NCBI RefSeq assembly: GCF_000317145.1
Contig: NC_019697.1
Coordinates: 4,352,886 to 4,416,885, forward strand
Direction: 5' to 3'
Length of the DNA stretch: 64,000 bases
Source: Chamaesiphon minutus PCC 6605
Lineage (GTDB): Bacteria; Cyanobacteriota; Cyanobacteriia; Cyanobacteriales; Chamaesiphonaceae
Made by a program: the position numbers and the translations under genes. The stretch's first letter is position 1; every line of letters starts with the position of its first letter. The notes beneath the pieces were generated by a model. The model did no database searches, was not told the DNA's origin, and saw only the letters and a list, made by a program, of their open reading frames with translations. Shown piece by piece: positions 40,488-50,197 of the stretch.

Positions 40488-41996
40488 TTAAAACTCCAGT
40501 CGATGATATTCAGCGACTGAGGCAGCGGCGGGACGCGCTCGCTGTCTTGCCCAATCTCGCAAAGCAGTCACCTGCTCTGTCATTGTCCGCGAGAGGGGCA
40601 GAGTAGCTTTAATGGCTGCGATGATGTCCAATTGCGTAAACTCTCGGTTTTGAGCGAAAGCATCATACATTGCCGCGATTAAAGCTTGTTCTATTTCAGC
40701 ACCTGAGAATCCATCGGCAACTTTGGCTAGTTGCGGTAGGTCGAAACGATCGAGGTCTCGGTTGCGCTTACTCAAGTGAATTCTAAATACAGCTTCGCGT
40801 TCGGCCTGAATTGGTAAGTCCACAAAGAAGATTTCATCAAATCGGCCTTTGCGTAAGAACTCACCAGGCAGTCGTTCGACACGATTGGCTGTGGCCATCA
40901 CGAAGATGGGCGATGTTTTTTCCTGCATCCAAGTCAGGAAAGATCCAAAGATCCGGCTGGAAGTACCACCATCGGAGTCACCAGAACCAGCCGTCCCAGC
41001 AAATGCCTTATCGAGTTCGTCGATAAACAAGATCGCGGGAGAAATTGATTCGGCTGTCTTGAGCGCGCCGCGTAGGTTAGCTTCAGAGCGTCCGACAGTC
41101 GAGCCGTCGTAAACTCGACCCATGTCCAATCTCAGCAGCGGTAATCCCCACAGTCTGGATGTAGTCTTGGCAATTAGTGACTTCCCACAACCTGGTATGC
41201 CCAGAATTAGCATCCCTTTGGGTTGGGGTAGTCCGTAAGTTCGCGCCCGTTCGGTGAAAGCACCAGAACGTTGTACCAGCCAGCCTTTAAGTTCCTCCAG
41301 TCCACCTACCGAGTCGATGGTTTCATCTTCTTCGATAAATTCGAGGATACCGTTGCGGCGAATGAGCTGCTTCTTCTCTGACAAAACTATATCAACTTCG
41401 GCTTCGGTAATTTTGCCGCGTTTGACATATGCCTTGCGATAGACTTTTTCAGCTTCATCTTTAGTCAAGCCTAGCGAAGCTTTGAGTAATTTCTCTTTGC
41501 CTTCGTTGGAAAGACGATTTTGCCGGGTACGGTCTAGCTGTTGCGTCAAAACCCTATCTAGTGCAGTCAGATCGGGCAATGCAAAATCGAGAACTACGAC
41601 TTCTTTTTCCAATTCGATCGGAATTTGCTGAACTGGTGACATCAGAATAATCACTTTCTGCGTACCTTGGAATCCAGCAATCGCATCGCGCAGCCAGCGG
41701 GTTACCGCAGCCGAATCTTTAAAAGGATGTAAATCCTTAAAGATAAAGATTGCTGGCTCCTTGTGTCTGGTCGTCCACTCGATCGCTGCTTCAGGCGAGA
41801 TCGTGTTGTGTTGTGTCGTTCTAGCTTGTCCGTACTCCACCATCCCGTGTGTCAATGTCCACACGTAAAGCTTACGGGGTTCGTGCTTCATCTGCGAAAT
41901 CTTGGCAATTTCTTTTTCAGCACGATCTTCCTCTGCTGTGACGAGATAGATGAGTGGGTATTGAGCTTGGATGAGAATGTTTAGCTCTTCTTGCAT
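40488..41996 (-). CDS. ycf46: Ycf46 AAA+ ATPase
   Basis: The 502-residue protein has an N-terminal Ycf46-specific domain (MQEELNILIQAQYPLIYLVT; VIILMSPVQQIPIELEKEV) and an AAA+ module from about 230: Walker A ILGIPGCGKSLIAKT, Walker B ILFIDELDKAFAGT, sensor VMATANRVERLPGEFLRKGR and the lid EIEQALIAAMYDAF. Ycf46 is universal in cyanobacteria; a link to carbon and photosynthesis regulation has been proposed, but its mechanism is not settled. The neighbour downstream is ycf35. Confidence 0.92.
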   Translation of the reverse strand: MQEELNILIQAQYPLIYLVTAEEDRAEKEIAKISQMKHEPRKLYVWTLTHGMVEYGQARTTQHNTISPEAAIEWTTRHKEPAIFIFKDLHPFKDSAAVTRWLRDAIAGFQGTQKVIILMSPVQQIPIELEKEVVVLDFALPDLTALDRVLTQQLDRTRQNRLSNEGKEKLLKASLGLTKDEAEKVYRKAYVKRGKITEAEVDIVLSEKKQLIRRNGILEFIEEDETIDSVGGLEELKGWLVQRSGAFTERARTYGLPQPKGMLILGIPGCGKSLIAKTTSRLWGLPLLRLDMGRVYDGSTVGRSEANLRGALKTAESISPAILFIDELDKAFAGTAGSGDSDGGTSSRIFGSFLTWMQEKTSPIFVMATANRVERLPGEFLRKGRFDEIFFVDLPIQAEREAVFRIHLSKRNRDLDRFDLPQLAKVADGFSGAEIEQALIAAMYDAFAQNREFTQLDIIAAIKATLPLSRTMTEQVTALRDWARQRARPAAASVAEYHRLEF

Positions 41997-42101
41997 GACT
42001 ATCTGTCCTCGAAAGATGGTGACTACACTAGACTAGCTTCGATCTACTTCCAGTACTGTAGTAACAGAAGCATTTATCCAGCCATGAAACATAAGCTACT
42101 T

Positions 42102-42446
42102 CTAAACGACGATCGCGAGATCTTGCTGCGTTTGAGATTGAGGAGATACTCCTACCTCTGCCTTTCGTAGCGACCGCTCCTCAGTCAGGATGCCTGGATC
42201 TTTTCCGAGGGCAACCATTTCCCCGTCTTTAATTACGACCGGATGTTCGCATTCAGGACAGTTATAAACTTGGTGCGTCGAACCATGTAACTCGACCCCA
42301 TCGACCACATCTGAGTGATTGAGATAAAATTCCACAGCTTTTTCTACGATGTTGGACATCGAGTCAGCGTCTACTGCCGATCGAATTTTCAACTGACGGT
42401 GTAGTTGTGGCGGCAGGTACAAAGTGACCTTTTGCTTGTCTTCCAT
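42102..42446 (-). CDS. RHH-type protein with CxxC element
   Basis: The likely start is ATG 42446 (MEDKQKVTLYLPPQLHRQLK), giving 114 aa; the longer open frame adds 29 residues of unlikely sequence. Residues 1-50 resemble a ribbon-helix-helix DNA-binding fold (KVTLYLPPQLHRQLKIRSAV then SMSNIVEKAVEFYL). A single CPEC pair follows in YNCPECEHPVVIKDGEMVAL. It lies 105 bp upstream of ycf46 on the same strand, so a regulatory role for ycf46 is conceivable but unproven. Confidence 0.65.
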   Translation of the reverse strand: MEDKQKVTLYLPPQLHRQLKIRSAVDADSMSNIVEKAVEFYLNHSDVVDGVELHGSTHQVYNCPECEHPVVIKDGEMVALGKDPGILTEERSLRKAEVGVSPQSQTQQDLAIVV

Positions 42447-42568
42447 ACAATTCTCAACTGCTTTACCCGGGTATGTATTCACTTTAATTGTTTCCATTTT
42501 AACTGTCAAGCTGGCAAAACATTTTGACGTCATATCTTAACATTAGTTAACATAGGCCAAATCGATCG

Positions 42569-42988
42569 CTATTTTTGGCGATAAATTAATTCTAAGGGAA
42601 GACCGTCAGGATCTTTGATAAAAGCCACTTCATAGACATTTTCGCCGATAACTTGCTGAGTTGGCGCGAGTAAAATCTGCGGTGCTGGTAGTGAAGCGGT
42701 TTGTAAAGCAGTCTCAAAACTAGCCAGCCAGCTACTCAAATTAGCAGCTAGCTCTGTCAGATCGAAAGATAAATGGTAGTACCCGACATAGTGTTCGTCG
42801 CCAAAGGCATCAGGCGCTGGTTTGGGTTCGGGAATTTGGATCAGTTCGATGCGTCCGCTGAGTCCTTCCATCCAGCAAGCCAGAGTGTAGCCAGTCGTGA
42901 ATCGATCGCTAATTGTAAATCCTAGACATTCATAAAAAGCGATCGATCGATGAATATCTGCTGTGCGAATCGAAATATGGTGCAGCAT
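42569..42988 (-). CDS. VOC-superfamily (glyoxalase I-like) protein
   Basis: The 139-residue protein has the two paired beta-alpha-beta-beta-beta units of the vicinal-oxygen-chelate fold: MLHHISIRTADIHRSIAFYE at the start, and YEVAFIKDPDGLPLELIYRQ at the end, with metal-ligand-like His4 and Glu near the C-terminus. It may act on a small thiol or dioxygenase-type substrate; the exact reaction cannot be told. It stands alone. Confidence 0.82.
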   Translation of the reverse strand: MLHHISIRTADIHRSIAFYECLGFTISDRFTTGYTLACWMEGLSGRIELIQIPEPKPAPDAFGDEHYVGYYHLSFDLTELAANLSSWLASFETALQTASLPAPQILLAPTQQVIGENVYEVAFIKDPDGLPLELIYRQK

Positions 42989-43649
42989 GAATTAGAGGTT
43001 AGGAGTTAGGCTTTAAGCTTCAAGGACATTCACGCTCGGGCAAGACATTTGCCCTTATGTCCCAAACAAAGGTCAAAGAGTAAAATCAGCGATTCCAGTT
43101 CTGAAAGGCTACGCCAACGAACATCAACAGCAGGCGAACAGAGATTCGGATTGCCCCTAGAGACACCAAGCACGCTCGTGTAGACCGAATCACCTGAGTC
43201 TAGACCGTGGCATCAGTCATACAAAGACAGTAGCAAAGGTCGCCAGATCGTTGCCCACCCTTGGGGGTAAGAACAGCGCGATCGGGTAAACCTACCTCTA
43301 CCAGAATAGTTTATCGCCACTAATTGCGGTTGCAACAGCCCAGCATCCAGAAATTAGATCTGAGTTTTAACCCAAGAGTTAGATATACGCGGCCTTAGCT
43401 CAAGACTGTATTTACTGGTTGGAAAACTTACTACCCAAATCTTGGCAAAATCGTCATCTACTCGATCTGATACATATTGCCATTTGACACCGATCGAATC
43501 TTCAAGTTAATATCAAAATATGGGTATATTGCCCAAATCTTATTACTTAACAAAATTTTTACCTATTAACGACTGCGGCTGCTGAAAACCCAGTCAACCT
43601 ATACAAAGAAAATTGCCAAAACCCGAAGTGGGGTTGGCGACAGGTTTTT
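42989..43649. other. 661-bp interval upstream of rtcB with structured segments, possible ncRNA
   Basis: No protein gene is visible. On the plus strand several stems appear: GGACAT (43024-43029) with ATGTCC (43057-43062), enclosing GGGCAA (43038-43043) with TTGCCC (43049-43054), and GATTCGG (43143-43149) with CCGAATC (43185-43191), enclosing CACG-CT-CGTG. The GC-rich structured part ends near 43330, then the DNA becomes AT-rich up to rtcB. I compared it by memory with RNase P RNA, tmRNA and SRP RNA and it is none of these. It may be an unassigned RNA; strand not certain. Confidence 0.35.
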
Positions 43650-45116
43650 ATGCAGCAGCCCAAGAATACTCATAGACTCCTCCGTGCATTAGCTAAGCAA
43701 GGATTGGATGTCAGCTACGGCAACAATATTTATACAGTACGCCTCAACGACCCTCGGGCTGGAGAACAGAGCCAACGACAGGACGCACCAATCGCCGAAG
43801 TTCTGCTACCGCCAGATTTCCCGATCGAAGGTAAAGCCTTTCAACAACTCGCGCGACTGACTATGCTCTCCCATCCTGGCGGGGGTAGTGTCACTCGTGC
43901 CTTTGCGACTCCCGATTTCCATCCCGGCGATACAGGAGTTGCGATCGGTTCGGTAATTCAAACCGAGGGCATAGTAGTCCCCGCAGCCGTTGGCAGCGAC
44001 ATCAACTGCGGTATCCGGCTGCATACGCTCGATCTGAGCCTTGCCGATTTTCTCGCCCAGCGAGATAAATTTGTGGCAAAGATGAAAGGAGATTATCTGC
44101 TCGGTACTCGCGATGTCACCATGACAGCAGCCGCTAGTCGCGGCATGTTTGATGATGGCATCCCTGGCTGGCTGGAGCAGATGGCCAAACAACCGATGGG
44201 AAGTGTGGCTAAATCGGATTTCGCACAACTGTGGCAAGAAATCGATCGCGTCCAATTTCTCGGCTCGATGGCTGGAAATGCCCGCTGGGCACCGAGCGAA
44301 CTCATACCAGCAGCGGGACTAGTGCGCGATGGCGACTTGGGTACGATTGGCGGCGGCAATCACTTCGTAGAAATTCAAGAAGTCATCGAGATCCGCAATC
44401 CGCGCCTTGCCTATAAATCCAACATCAAAGTCGGACAACTTGCGATTGCGATTCACTCCGGTTCGCGAACTGTAGGTAAATATATCGGTGGGATGTGGCG
44501 CGATCGAGCTAAAGCCGCTTGGCTCAAGGGTTGCCCTTTTCCTCAATCCGATCTGTTTTCCCTGTCTACCACCACCAATCCAGATTTAGTCGCCGAATAT
44601 CTCGAAGCCGAAGCCACAGCGGCTAATTATGCGTTTGTCAATCGCCTAATTCTGGCCGAATTAATGCGACTGCGATTACGGGAAGTCTATGGCGATATTG
44701 CCGCGCCACTGGTGTGCGATCTCCCCCACAATCTGACTTTTCCGAATGGTAATGGTTGGATCGTGCGGAAAGGTGCCTGTGCCGCAGCCGCAGGGCAATT
44801 ACTGATGACACCCGGTTCGATGGGTACGCCTTCCTATTTATTATCGGGCTTGGGCAACGATCGCTATCTTAATTCAGCGGCACACGGTGCGGGTCGATCG
44901 ATTTCCCGATTTGAACTTACCCGTGCAGGTGCTAACTACACCGAGTCAGATTTAGGTTTGACGACAGTAGATTGCATCACGCTACGAGCCGAACGCCGCA
45001 TTGAAGAAGCTCCAGCCGCTTACAAGTCGATCGATCGTGTCATCGATGCGCAAGTAGCCGCAGGCACTGTCGAAGTGGTGGCCAAAATGCGCCCGATTCT
45101 CACCTTTAAAGCTTAA
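43650..45116 (+). CDS. rtcB: RtcB family RNA ligase
   Basis: RtcB joins RNA ends with 2',3'-cyclic phosphate or 3'-phosphate to 5'-OH, using GTP and Mn. The 488 residues contain AFATPDFHPGDTGVAIGSVI, the metal Cys in AAVGSDINCGIRLHT, GNHFVEIQEV, AIHSGSRTVGKYIG and the GMP-accepting His region YLNSAAHGAGRSISRFEL. The end VDRVIDAQVAAGTVEVVAKM-type is normal. No archease, RtcA, RtcR or Ro-like gene is adjacent. The 661-bp non-coding region upstream is unusually long and structured. Confidence 0.92.
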   Translation: MQQPKNTHRLLRALAKQGLDVSYGNNIYTVRLNDPRAGEQSQRQDAPIAEVLLPPDFPIEGKAFQQLARLTMLSHPGGGSVTRAFATPDFHPGDTGVAIGSVIQTEGIVVPAAVGSDINCGIRLHTLDLSLADFLAQRDKFVAKMKGDYLLGTRDVTMTAAASRGMFDDGIPGWLEQMAKQPMGSVAKSDFAQLWQEIDRVQFLGSMAGNARWAPSELIPAAGLVRDGDLGTIGGGNHFVEIQEVIEIRNPRLAYKSNIKVGQLAIAIHSGSRTVGKYIGGMWRDRAKAAWLKGCPFPQSDLFSLSTTTNPDLVAEYLEAEATAANYAFVNRLILAELMRLRLREVYGDIAAPLVCDLPHNLTFPNGNGWIVRKGACAAAAGQLLMTPGSMGTPSYLLSGLGNDRYLNSAAHGAGRSISRFELTRAGANYTESDLGLTTVDCITLRAERRIEEAPAAYKSIDRVIDAQVAAGTVEVVAKMRPILTFKA

Positions 45117-45193
45117 ATTAATTGACAATTAAGTTTTGAGATGAGGAGCTAAACCTTTGCTCTGGATTGATTTCAGATCGAGTTTGTGTAAAT

Positions 45194-45229
45194 AAAACAG
45201 CCCCGACTTCTGGTAGTCGGGGCTGTTTT
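45194..45229. terminator. Bidirectional terminator behind rtcB
   Basis: AAAACAGCCCCGACT (45194-45208) pairs perfectly with AGTCGGGGCTGTTTT (45215-45229) around TCTGGT. It lies between two convergent genes, with A- and T-runs on the two sides. Confidence 0.92.
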
Positions 45230-45305
45230 GTTGATTGAATCTGTATAGCTACTAAATCTCAACCAGAGGGTTAATTATATAGTAGGCGAGCCGAGGAAAT
45301 CGAAA

Positions 45306-45878
45306 TTAGCGGCAAGAGCGATATTTGATGTGGTAGACCAAACCGCGATGAGCTAAATCGAAAGAATCTACAGTGGCCGCACCTCTTCCGCGCGCTGTCA
45401 TCGAGGCATTGACGCGCATATTAGTACTGTCGCCACAGGCCGACCAGACATCAGCTACGGTAGCTAAACTATCGCGGACGTTGTAGTTGTTTTCGCCATT
45501 AAAAGTTCGTTGGAATACAGGGCCGCGATTGCCCGCAAAGAAGTATTCTGCCCGCAAAGTACCGCTAGTAGCAGGAGCTACATAGCCGCGATAGTCAGCA
45601 TCGTATAAAGAAATTTGAAACCCTTGGGGGACTCGGATGGGGATGCTAAGGTTACAGCTCTTGCGGCTTTGGCTGGGATCGTTACCCAAAGCACTAAATT
45701 TGTCGAATAAAATACTTAATTCTTGACCGTCAGGGCTGACGCTGACGCTAGCAGACTGGGCAGGGCAACCGCTACCGCCGTAGCTCGCTCCCATAATTTC
45801 AACTTTACTCTGGGCAAATACTGGGGAGATCGGTGCGGCAGCAAATGTTGCAATGAGGAGTGCTTTGAGGAATTTCAT
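45306..45878 (-). CDS. DUF4360-family exported protein
   Basis: From ATG 45878 (MKFLKALLIATFAAAPISPVF, a signal peptide cleaved after AFA/AQ) the protein has 190 residues. The body, starting KVEIMGASYGGSGCPAQSAS and including DGQELSILFDKFSALGND, matches DUF4360, a secreted beta-rich family with paired cysteines (SCNLSIPI; WSACGDST; KYRSCR) known from fungi and some bacteria. Function unknown; probably extracellular. The open frame extends four residues upstream, but the chosen start gives the better signal peptide. Confidence 0.78.
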   Translation of the reverse strand: MKFLKALLIATFAAAPISPVFAQSKVEIMGASYGGSGCPAQSASVSVSPDGQELSILFDKFSALGNDPSQSRKSCNLSIPIRVPQGFQISLYDADYRGYVAPATSGTLRAEYFFAGNRGPVFQRTFNGENNYNVRDSLATVADVWSACGDSTNMRVNASMTARGRGAATVDSFDLAHRGLVYHIKYRSCR

Positions 45879-47239
45879 AATACAGTCCAAAAAAATGAAG
45901 ATAGTGTGTGGTAAATTAAGTAACGTTATGAAAAAAATATAGAGATTTTATCTCTAGTCGATTCATAACTGGCAATAGATTTTGCTCGTAACAAAATCTC
46001 GTCAAAAAGATGAAGATATTAGCCAAAAGGCGTAATCTCCTGCTTTTACGATTAGGTTTAGCGATCGTAAAAGCTTTTCTTTTTACTTGGTATTTGATTA
46101 GATGTAGATCTAGTTTCAGAGGTTCCCACTTTCTAAAAAGAATTTTAGAGCTGGGTCGAACTTAGAGCTAATGGGCGGCAGATACAATAGAGAGGTATCA
46201 ATTCCTGAATCGTTCCTAGCTTTTGTAACAATTGTTGATACTGACAGATATTGAGACCCAATCAAACGAGTTTGACTCAACTCTCTCCGTCGAATCAAGT
46301 GGCTCTAAGGTCTGCGAAGCTGGGGTACCGCGCCAAAGGTCTAAAGTCTTATTCAAGGCCGATCGAGCATTTTATGGGAATCTATCGCTTGTCGCTCGGT
46401 CTTAGCGGCAGTATGGATCGATCGAGTTTTCAAGTGGGGGTTAGAAACCTGACTTTTCCGAAGAAGTCGGGTTGCTTTTAGAGTATAATGGCCGAGGGCG
46501 GTCGCGCGATCGCCCAGTTATATTTAGGACATGAAGGTTGGTTTAAGCTAGTGAAATTAAGCAACCAAAGTTCATAAGTATTCTTATTAGTAATGTTGCT
46601 CTCATTTGCAATTGTTACGAAGGGAAATCGGGGTTTAATTTTTAATGACGTTCGTTATTTATATAGCGAGTGTCATTTTTTTGTCAGCCCACAGACTTCA
46701 GCCGAAAGCTCTGTTGAGGTCAGGTTTAGCAGCGATGGCTGAGACGTTTATTTACTTACGAGCGCGGCAGAAAATTCAAAAAATCGATCCCTTGTCTCGA
46801 TCGACAGAAGTTCGCATCGGTGAGCGATGAGGGTAAGTTTGTCACTCGTTAGTCGATCGGCATGTAGTTGACTCGACAAAGCTAGGTATAGTCGCTCTAG
46901 GTCGATATCTACAGCATCTTTTGACTCTCTCTACACATTCCAGATCGGAAATGGCCTTGTCGAGCGATCTAGAGTGAAGCTGTCAGGGATCTAAACCACA
47001 CATTCAATTCTATCTTCTGTCTTGTTTCGCCTTCTACCTTTTCTTGGCCAGTGGGTTAAATGTCGAACAGTCTAGCACTGTGTGCAGACAAACCCATTCT
47101 CCCCACCATCTGGCATCTACAGCTACAATAGAGACAGCCCCGCCAGCTACTAGCGAATAGAGCGTTGCGGAGGTTTTTCGGTAGAATTTGTTCGAGTCAT
47201 TTGGGCACTATAAGCACAGCCTAAAACTAATAATTAGAT
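45879..47239. other. Gene-poor interval, 1.36 kb
   Basis: No convincing protein gene is found; the open frames here are short, with no domain. Features seen: a terminator-like hairpin AACCTGACTT (46446-46455) with AAGTCGGGTT (46464-46473) followed by GCTTTTA, and an inverted repeat AATGAC...GTCATT with inner TCG/CGA and TAT/ATA pairing (46644-46677). The hairpin implies a rightward transcript ending near 46480, possibly a small RNA. HIP1-type sites are frequent. Confidence 0.45.
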
Positions 47240-48664
47240 ATGTGGTTAGTCGGAATAATTGTCTGTTTTGGATGGATTTTTTCGCTCTGCCTGCATGAAT
47301 TTGGGCACGCGATCGTGGCTTATTGGGGTGGTGATACCTCGGTTAAGAGTAAAGGCTATCTAACCTTCAATCCGCTTAAATATACCGACCCTGGTTACAG
47401 TTTGGTGCTCCCAGTACTATTTTTACTCATGGGTGGTATCGGGTTACCGGGTGGAGCTGTATACATTAACCAACACAAATTAAGAAATCGCTGGTGGCAA
47501 AGTGCTGTCTCTGCGGCAGGGCCGAGTGCTAATATTCTCATCGCGCTATTACTGGCAATCCCGTTAGGAATTTTTAGCGGCGATAATTTACTCAATGTCG
47601 ATCGCCTCAATTGGGAATTATTTTGGGCCAGTAGTCTAGCTTTTCTGGTTTATTTACAAATTTTTGCGGCGATCTTTAATTTGTTACCGATGCCGGGACT
47701 CGATGGCTATGGCATTATCGAACCTTGGTTGCCAGAACATCTTCAAGCTAAATTCAACGGGTATAGGAAGTATAGTACTTTAATAATTATTGGCTTATTT
47801 TGGTTCGTTCCGGCGTTCAATTATTTTATTTTCAATTTTGTCAGTTTGGTTACAAGTATATTAAATGTACCAGAATCTTTAGTTAGTAATGGTGCGGCGG
47901 TATTTCGAGAACCTATTAATAAAGCGATTGCTTTAGCAATTTTAGTCGGACTGGGCTTGGGTCTAAATACTCCCGAAAATAAAGCGATTCAAACAGGCAA
48001 AAAAGCAATCGAACAGCAGCAATATCAAGCAGCCATCCAATCATTCGATCGCGCGATTCAGATTCGACCGGATGGATCTGAAGCTTGGTTGCAAAAAGGT
48101 TATTGTCTATGGCAGCTTGAATTATTCGATCGCGCGATCGGGTGTTATCAAAAAGTTATTACAATTGATGAAAATAATGAGTATGCTTACCTCGGATTGG
48201 GACTAAATTTATTTAATATTGCAAAATATTCCGAAGCCATCTTCTACTTAGAGAAACTAATTAAATTAGATTCCAAACATAGTGATGCCTATTATTATCT
48301 AGGATTAGCTCACCAGCGATCGCAAAATCTAGTATTAGCAGATGAAGCATTGAATAAAGCTCTATCTTTAGCTCCTAAAAGACTAGATATCTTACAGTCC
48401 AAAGCCGCTCTAATGCACGAACTAAGAAATTATCAAGTTGCCATAAATACCTATCAAAAAATAGTTGAGATCGAGCCTAGTAATGCGACCGGACATTACG
48501 ATTTAGCTTGCTGCTATGCTTTACAAGGGCAAAGCGATTTAGCAATTTCTCATCTAAAGTGCGCGCTCAAACTCGAACCAGAGCAGTTTAAAGAGCGCGC
48601 TCGTAAAGATTCCGATTTGGACTTGCTGCGCAAAAACTTGATTTTTAAAAATCTTATTGCTTAA
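47240..48664 (+). CDS. M50-type membrane metalloprotease with C-terminal TPRs
   Basis: The 474-residue protein starts with membrane helices carrying the zinc motif HEFGH (residues 19-23, in LCLHEFGHAIVAYWGG) and the second metal site near residue 155 (LLPMPGLDGYGII), as in site-2 proteases of the rhomboid-like-fold M50 family. Several more hydrophobic segments follow to about 245. From about 255 to the end there are at least five TPR units (QYQAAIQSFDRAIQIRPDGS; EYAYLGLGLNLFNIAKYSEA; SDAYYYLGLAHQRS). The fusion suggests an intramembrane protease that picks partners through its TPR domain in the cytoplasm. Substrate unknown. Confidence 0.85.
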   Translation: MWLVGIIVCFGWIFSLCLHEFGHAIVAYWGGDTSVKSKGYLTFNPLKYTDPGYSLVLPVLFLLMGGIGLPGGAVYINQHKLRNRWWQSAVSAAGPSANILIALLLAIPLGIFSGDNLLNVDRLNWELFWASSLAFLVYLQIFAAIFNLLPMPGLDGYGIIEPWLPEHLQAKFNGYRKYSTLIIIGLFWFVPAFNYFIFNFVSLVTSILNVPESLVSNGAAVFREPINKAIALAILVGLGLGLNTPENKAIQTGKKAIEQQQYQAAIQSFDRAIQIRPDGSEAWLQKGYCLWQLELFDRAIGCYQKVITIDENNEYAYLGLGLNLFNIAKYSEAIFYLEKLIKLDSKHSDAYYYLGLAHQRSQNLVLADEALNKALSLAPKRLDILQSKAALMHELRNYQVAINTYQKIVEIEPSNATGHYDLACCYALQGQSDLAISHLKCALKLEPEQFKERARKDSDLDLLRKNLIFKNLIA

Positions 48665-48843
48665 GTACAGATAGAGCACTCAATGTACAGATATCCTGCG
48701 CAAGTAGCCCGATCTTGGCTCATGCTAGCAACAACTACCCTCTACGCTTTAATACACACAAGGATTTCGCCCGTACTTTGTTTCAATGCTTACTCTCTCT
48801 TCTACCATCTGTAACCCTAATAAAGCGAATTAGTACAACCCTC

Positions 48844-48864
48844 CCCTCAAGGATAGAGGGGAAA
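48844..48864. terminator. Terminator between M50 gene and acyltransferase
   Basis: TCCCCTC (48844-48850) pairs with GAGGGGA (48858-48864) around a 7-base loop, followed by AAGTTTGTTTC. Placed between convergent genes. Confidence 0.65.
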
Positions 48865-48927
48865 GTTTGTTTCTATTTCTAGCTGTAAGTTAATCTCTGG
48901 ATCGATCGACGAGCCGAGAAATTTGGT

Positions 48928-49884
48928 TTAAGATCTCCGATCGGCAATTACTCGATCTAACTCTGCTTGCATTTGTTGCTCGATGAGAGTATAACAAGCA
49001 TCTACATAGTCTCGATCGCTAGCAGCACCACGACCGTAACGATCGAATTCTATGGGTTTACAAATGTGAATATGTACCTGTGTCGGTAGCGGTATATTAG
49101 GCAAAGGGCCAAAAGCTACTCCCCATGGCAGTCCTAAATAGATCGGCAATACTACCGGATCGATCCCAAATAACCATGGCAATCCCCACTCGTGAAGACG
49201 TTCAAAAATCGGATACAGATCTGCCAATACGATCAGACTATCATGCGCGCCGATCGATACCACTGGGACGATTGGCGCGCGTTCGCGCAGGGCAACTTTA
49301 ATGAATCCCTTGCGTCCCGCTAGCTGAATTTGATGTCTTTGACTATGAGGTCGAAATATGTCCTCGGCACCACCAGGATAAACCAGTACGGGTGCCTCTT
49401 TTTGTAAGGCCGCCATCGCCATCTTCGGGTGCGCGACGATCGCGCCAGCTCTTGCTGCTAAATTTGAGATCGGGCCAAAATATTTCCATACGCTTGGGTG
49501 TGCCAAGCCGTAGGCGGGGCGTTCGGTGCCATAACGACAAAACCACTCATACATCAACATGAACATGTCAGGGGCTGCTAAACCTCCATTGTGAGAGCCA
49601 ACCACTAACATCCGTCCCTCCTGGGGCACATTTTCCCAACCAGTGCTCGTGACTCGAAAGTAGCGATCGTGCATCCACTGCCACATGGGCATAAATATTT
49701 CGCAAATCACACGGGGATCGCGATCGTCTAACGACCATCCATCGTATTTATGTGGTTTTGGGGGCGGTAGATGGCTCGGCTGTTGAGAATTGTTTAACAA
49801 TGGTCGCAGATTGAGGGTGAGTATGGTTTTAGGTCGCAATTTGTCGATCGCGGCTAAATTATCCTCATCGATCGTACCAAACAA
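48928..49884 (-). CDS. Lysophospholipid acyltransferase family protein
   Basis: The 318-residue protein carries the acyltransferase block: VVGSHNGGLAAPDMFMLMYE (His then Asp as the catalytic pair, with wider spacing than in PlsC), KMAMAALQKEAPVLVYPGGA and RKGFIKVALRERAPIVPVVS. This pattern is closer to the diacylglycerol/wax-type acyltransferases (HNGG, YPGG-E) than to classic PlsC. Membrane association is likely via the hydrophobic stretch LPWLFGIDPVVLPIYLGL. It probably moves fatty acyl groups onto a lipid acceptor; which one is not clear. Confidence 0.8.
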   Translation of the reverse strand: MFGTIDEDNLAAIDKLRPKTILTLNLRPLLNNSQQPSHLPPPKPHKYDGWSLDDRDPRVICEIFMPMWQWMHDRYFRVTSTGWENVPQEGRMLVVGSHNGGLAAPDMFMLMYEWFCRYGTERPAYGLAHPSVWKYFGPISNLAARAGAIVAHPKMAMAALQKEAPVLVYPGGAEDIFRPHSQRHQIQLAGRKGFIKVALRERAPIVPVVSIGAHDSLIVLADLYPIFERLHEWGLPWLFGIDPVVLPIYLGLPWGVAFGPLPNIPLPTQVHIHICKPIEFDRYGRGAASDRDYVDACYTLIEQQMQAELDRVIADRRS

Positions 49885-50000
49885 AGGCTAGCACTGACAT
49901 ATATTGGTAGATGGGTTTGCGTTGAACGAAGTCGGAGCCTGGAGGGGTATATCGGATTTTTCCTTTTGCCCTTTCCCTTAAAGCCTAAAACCTTGCTTGG

Positions 50001-50085
50001 TGAAACACATGCGGAGGAGCGGCTCGCTCCCGCCTTTGTCTCCCGACCATGGAAGCGAGACAAGACAGACCTCCGCGTGATTTCA
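50001..50085. repeat. 85-bp imperfect palindromic repeat
   Basis: TGAAACACATGCGGAGG (50001-50017) faces CCTCCGCGTGATTTCA (50070-50085), with inner pairs AGCG/CGCT and GTCTC/GAGAC. It has the look of the REP-like palindromes scattered in cyanobacterial spacers. It lies 113 bp upstream of tRNA-Phe. Confidence 0.5.
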
Positions 50086-50197
50086 TCCGCAAAGCCTAAA
50101 GCCTTTTGGCTTCTGGCACTAATTTTATCTAAGTACTTGCATAATCATTTAAAACTTGCTATATTAGTCAAGTTGCGAATTTTTCACACAGCAGCGC

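Noticed and set aside
42989-43649. RNase P RNA, tmRNA or SRP RNA in the rtcB upstream region
   Set aside because: Short runs such as GGTAAGAAC and GGGTAAACC are reminiscent of RNase P RNA, but GAGGAAAGTCC and ACAGAAA-type landmarks are absent, as are a tmRNA tag frame and SRP tetraloop.
46251-46481. Plus-strand open frame, 76 codons
   Set aside because: It overlaps a terminator-type hairpin and has no domain.
46645-46830. Plus-strand open frame, 61 codons
   Set aside because: Starts inside an inverted repeat; no similarity pattern; low support.
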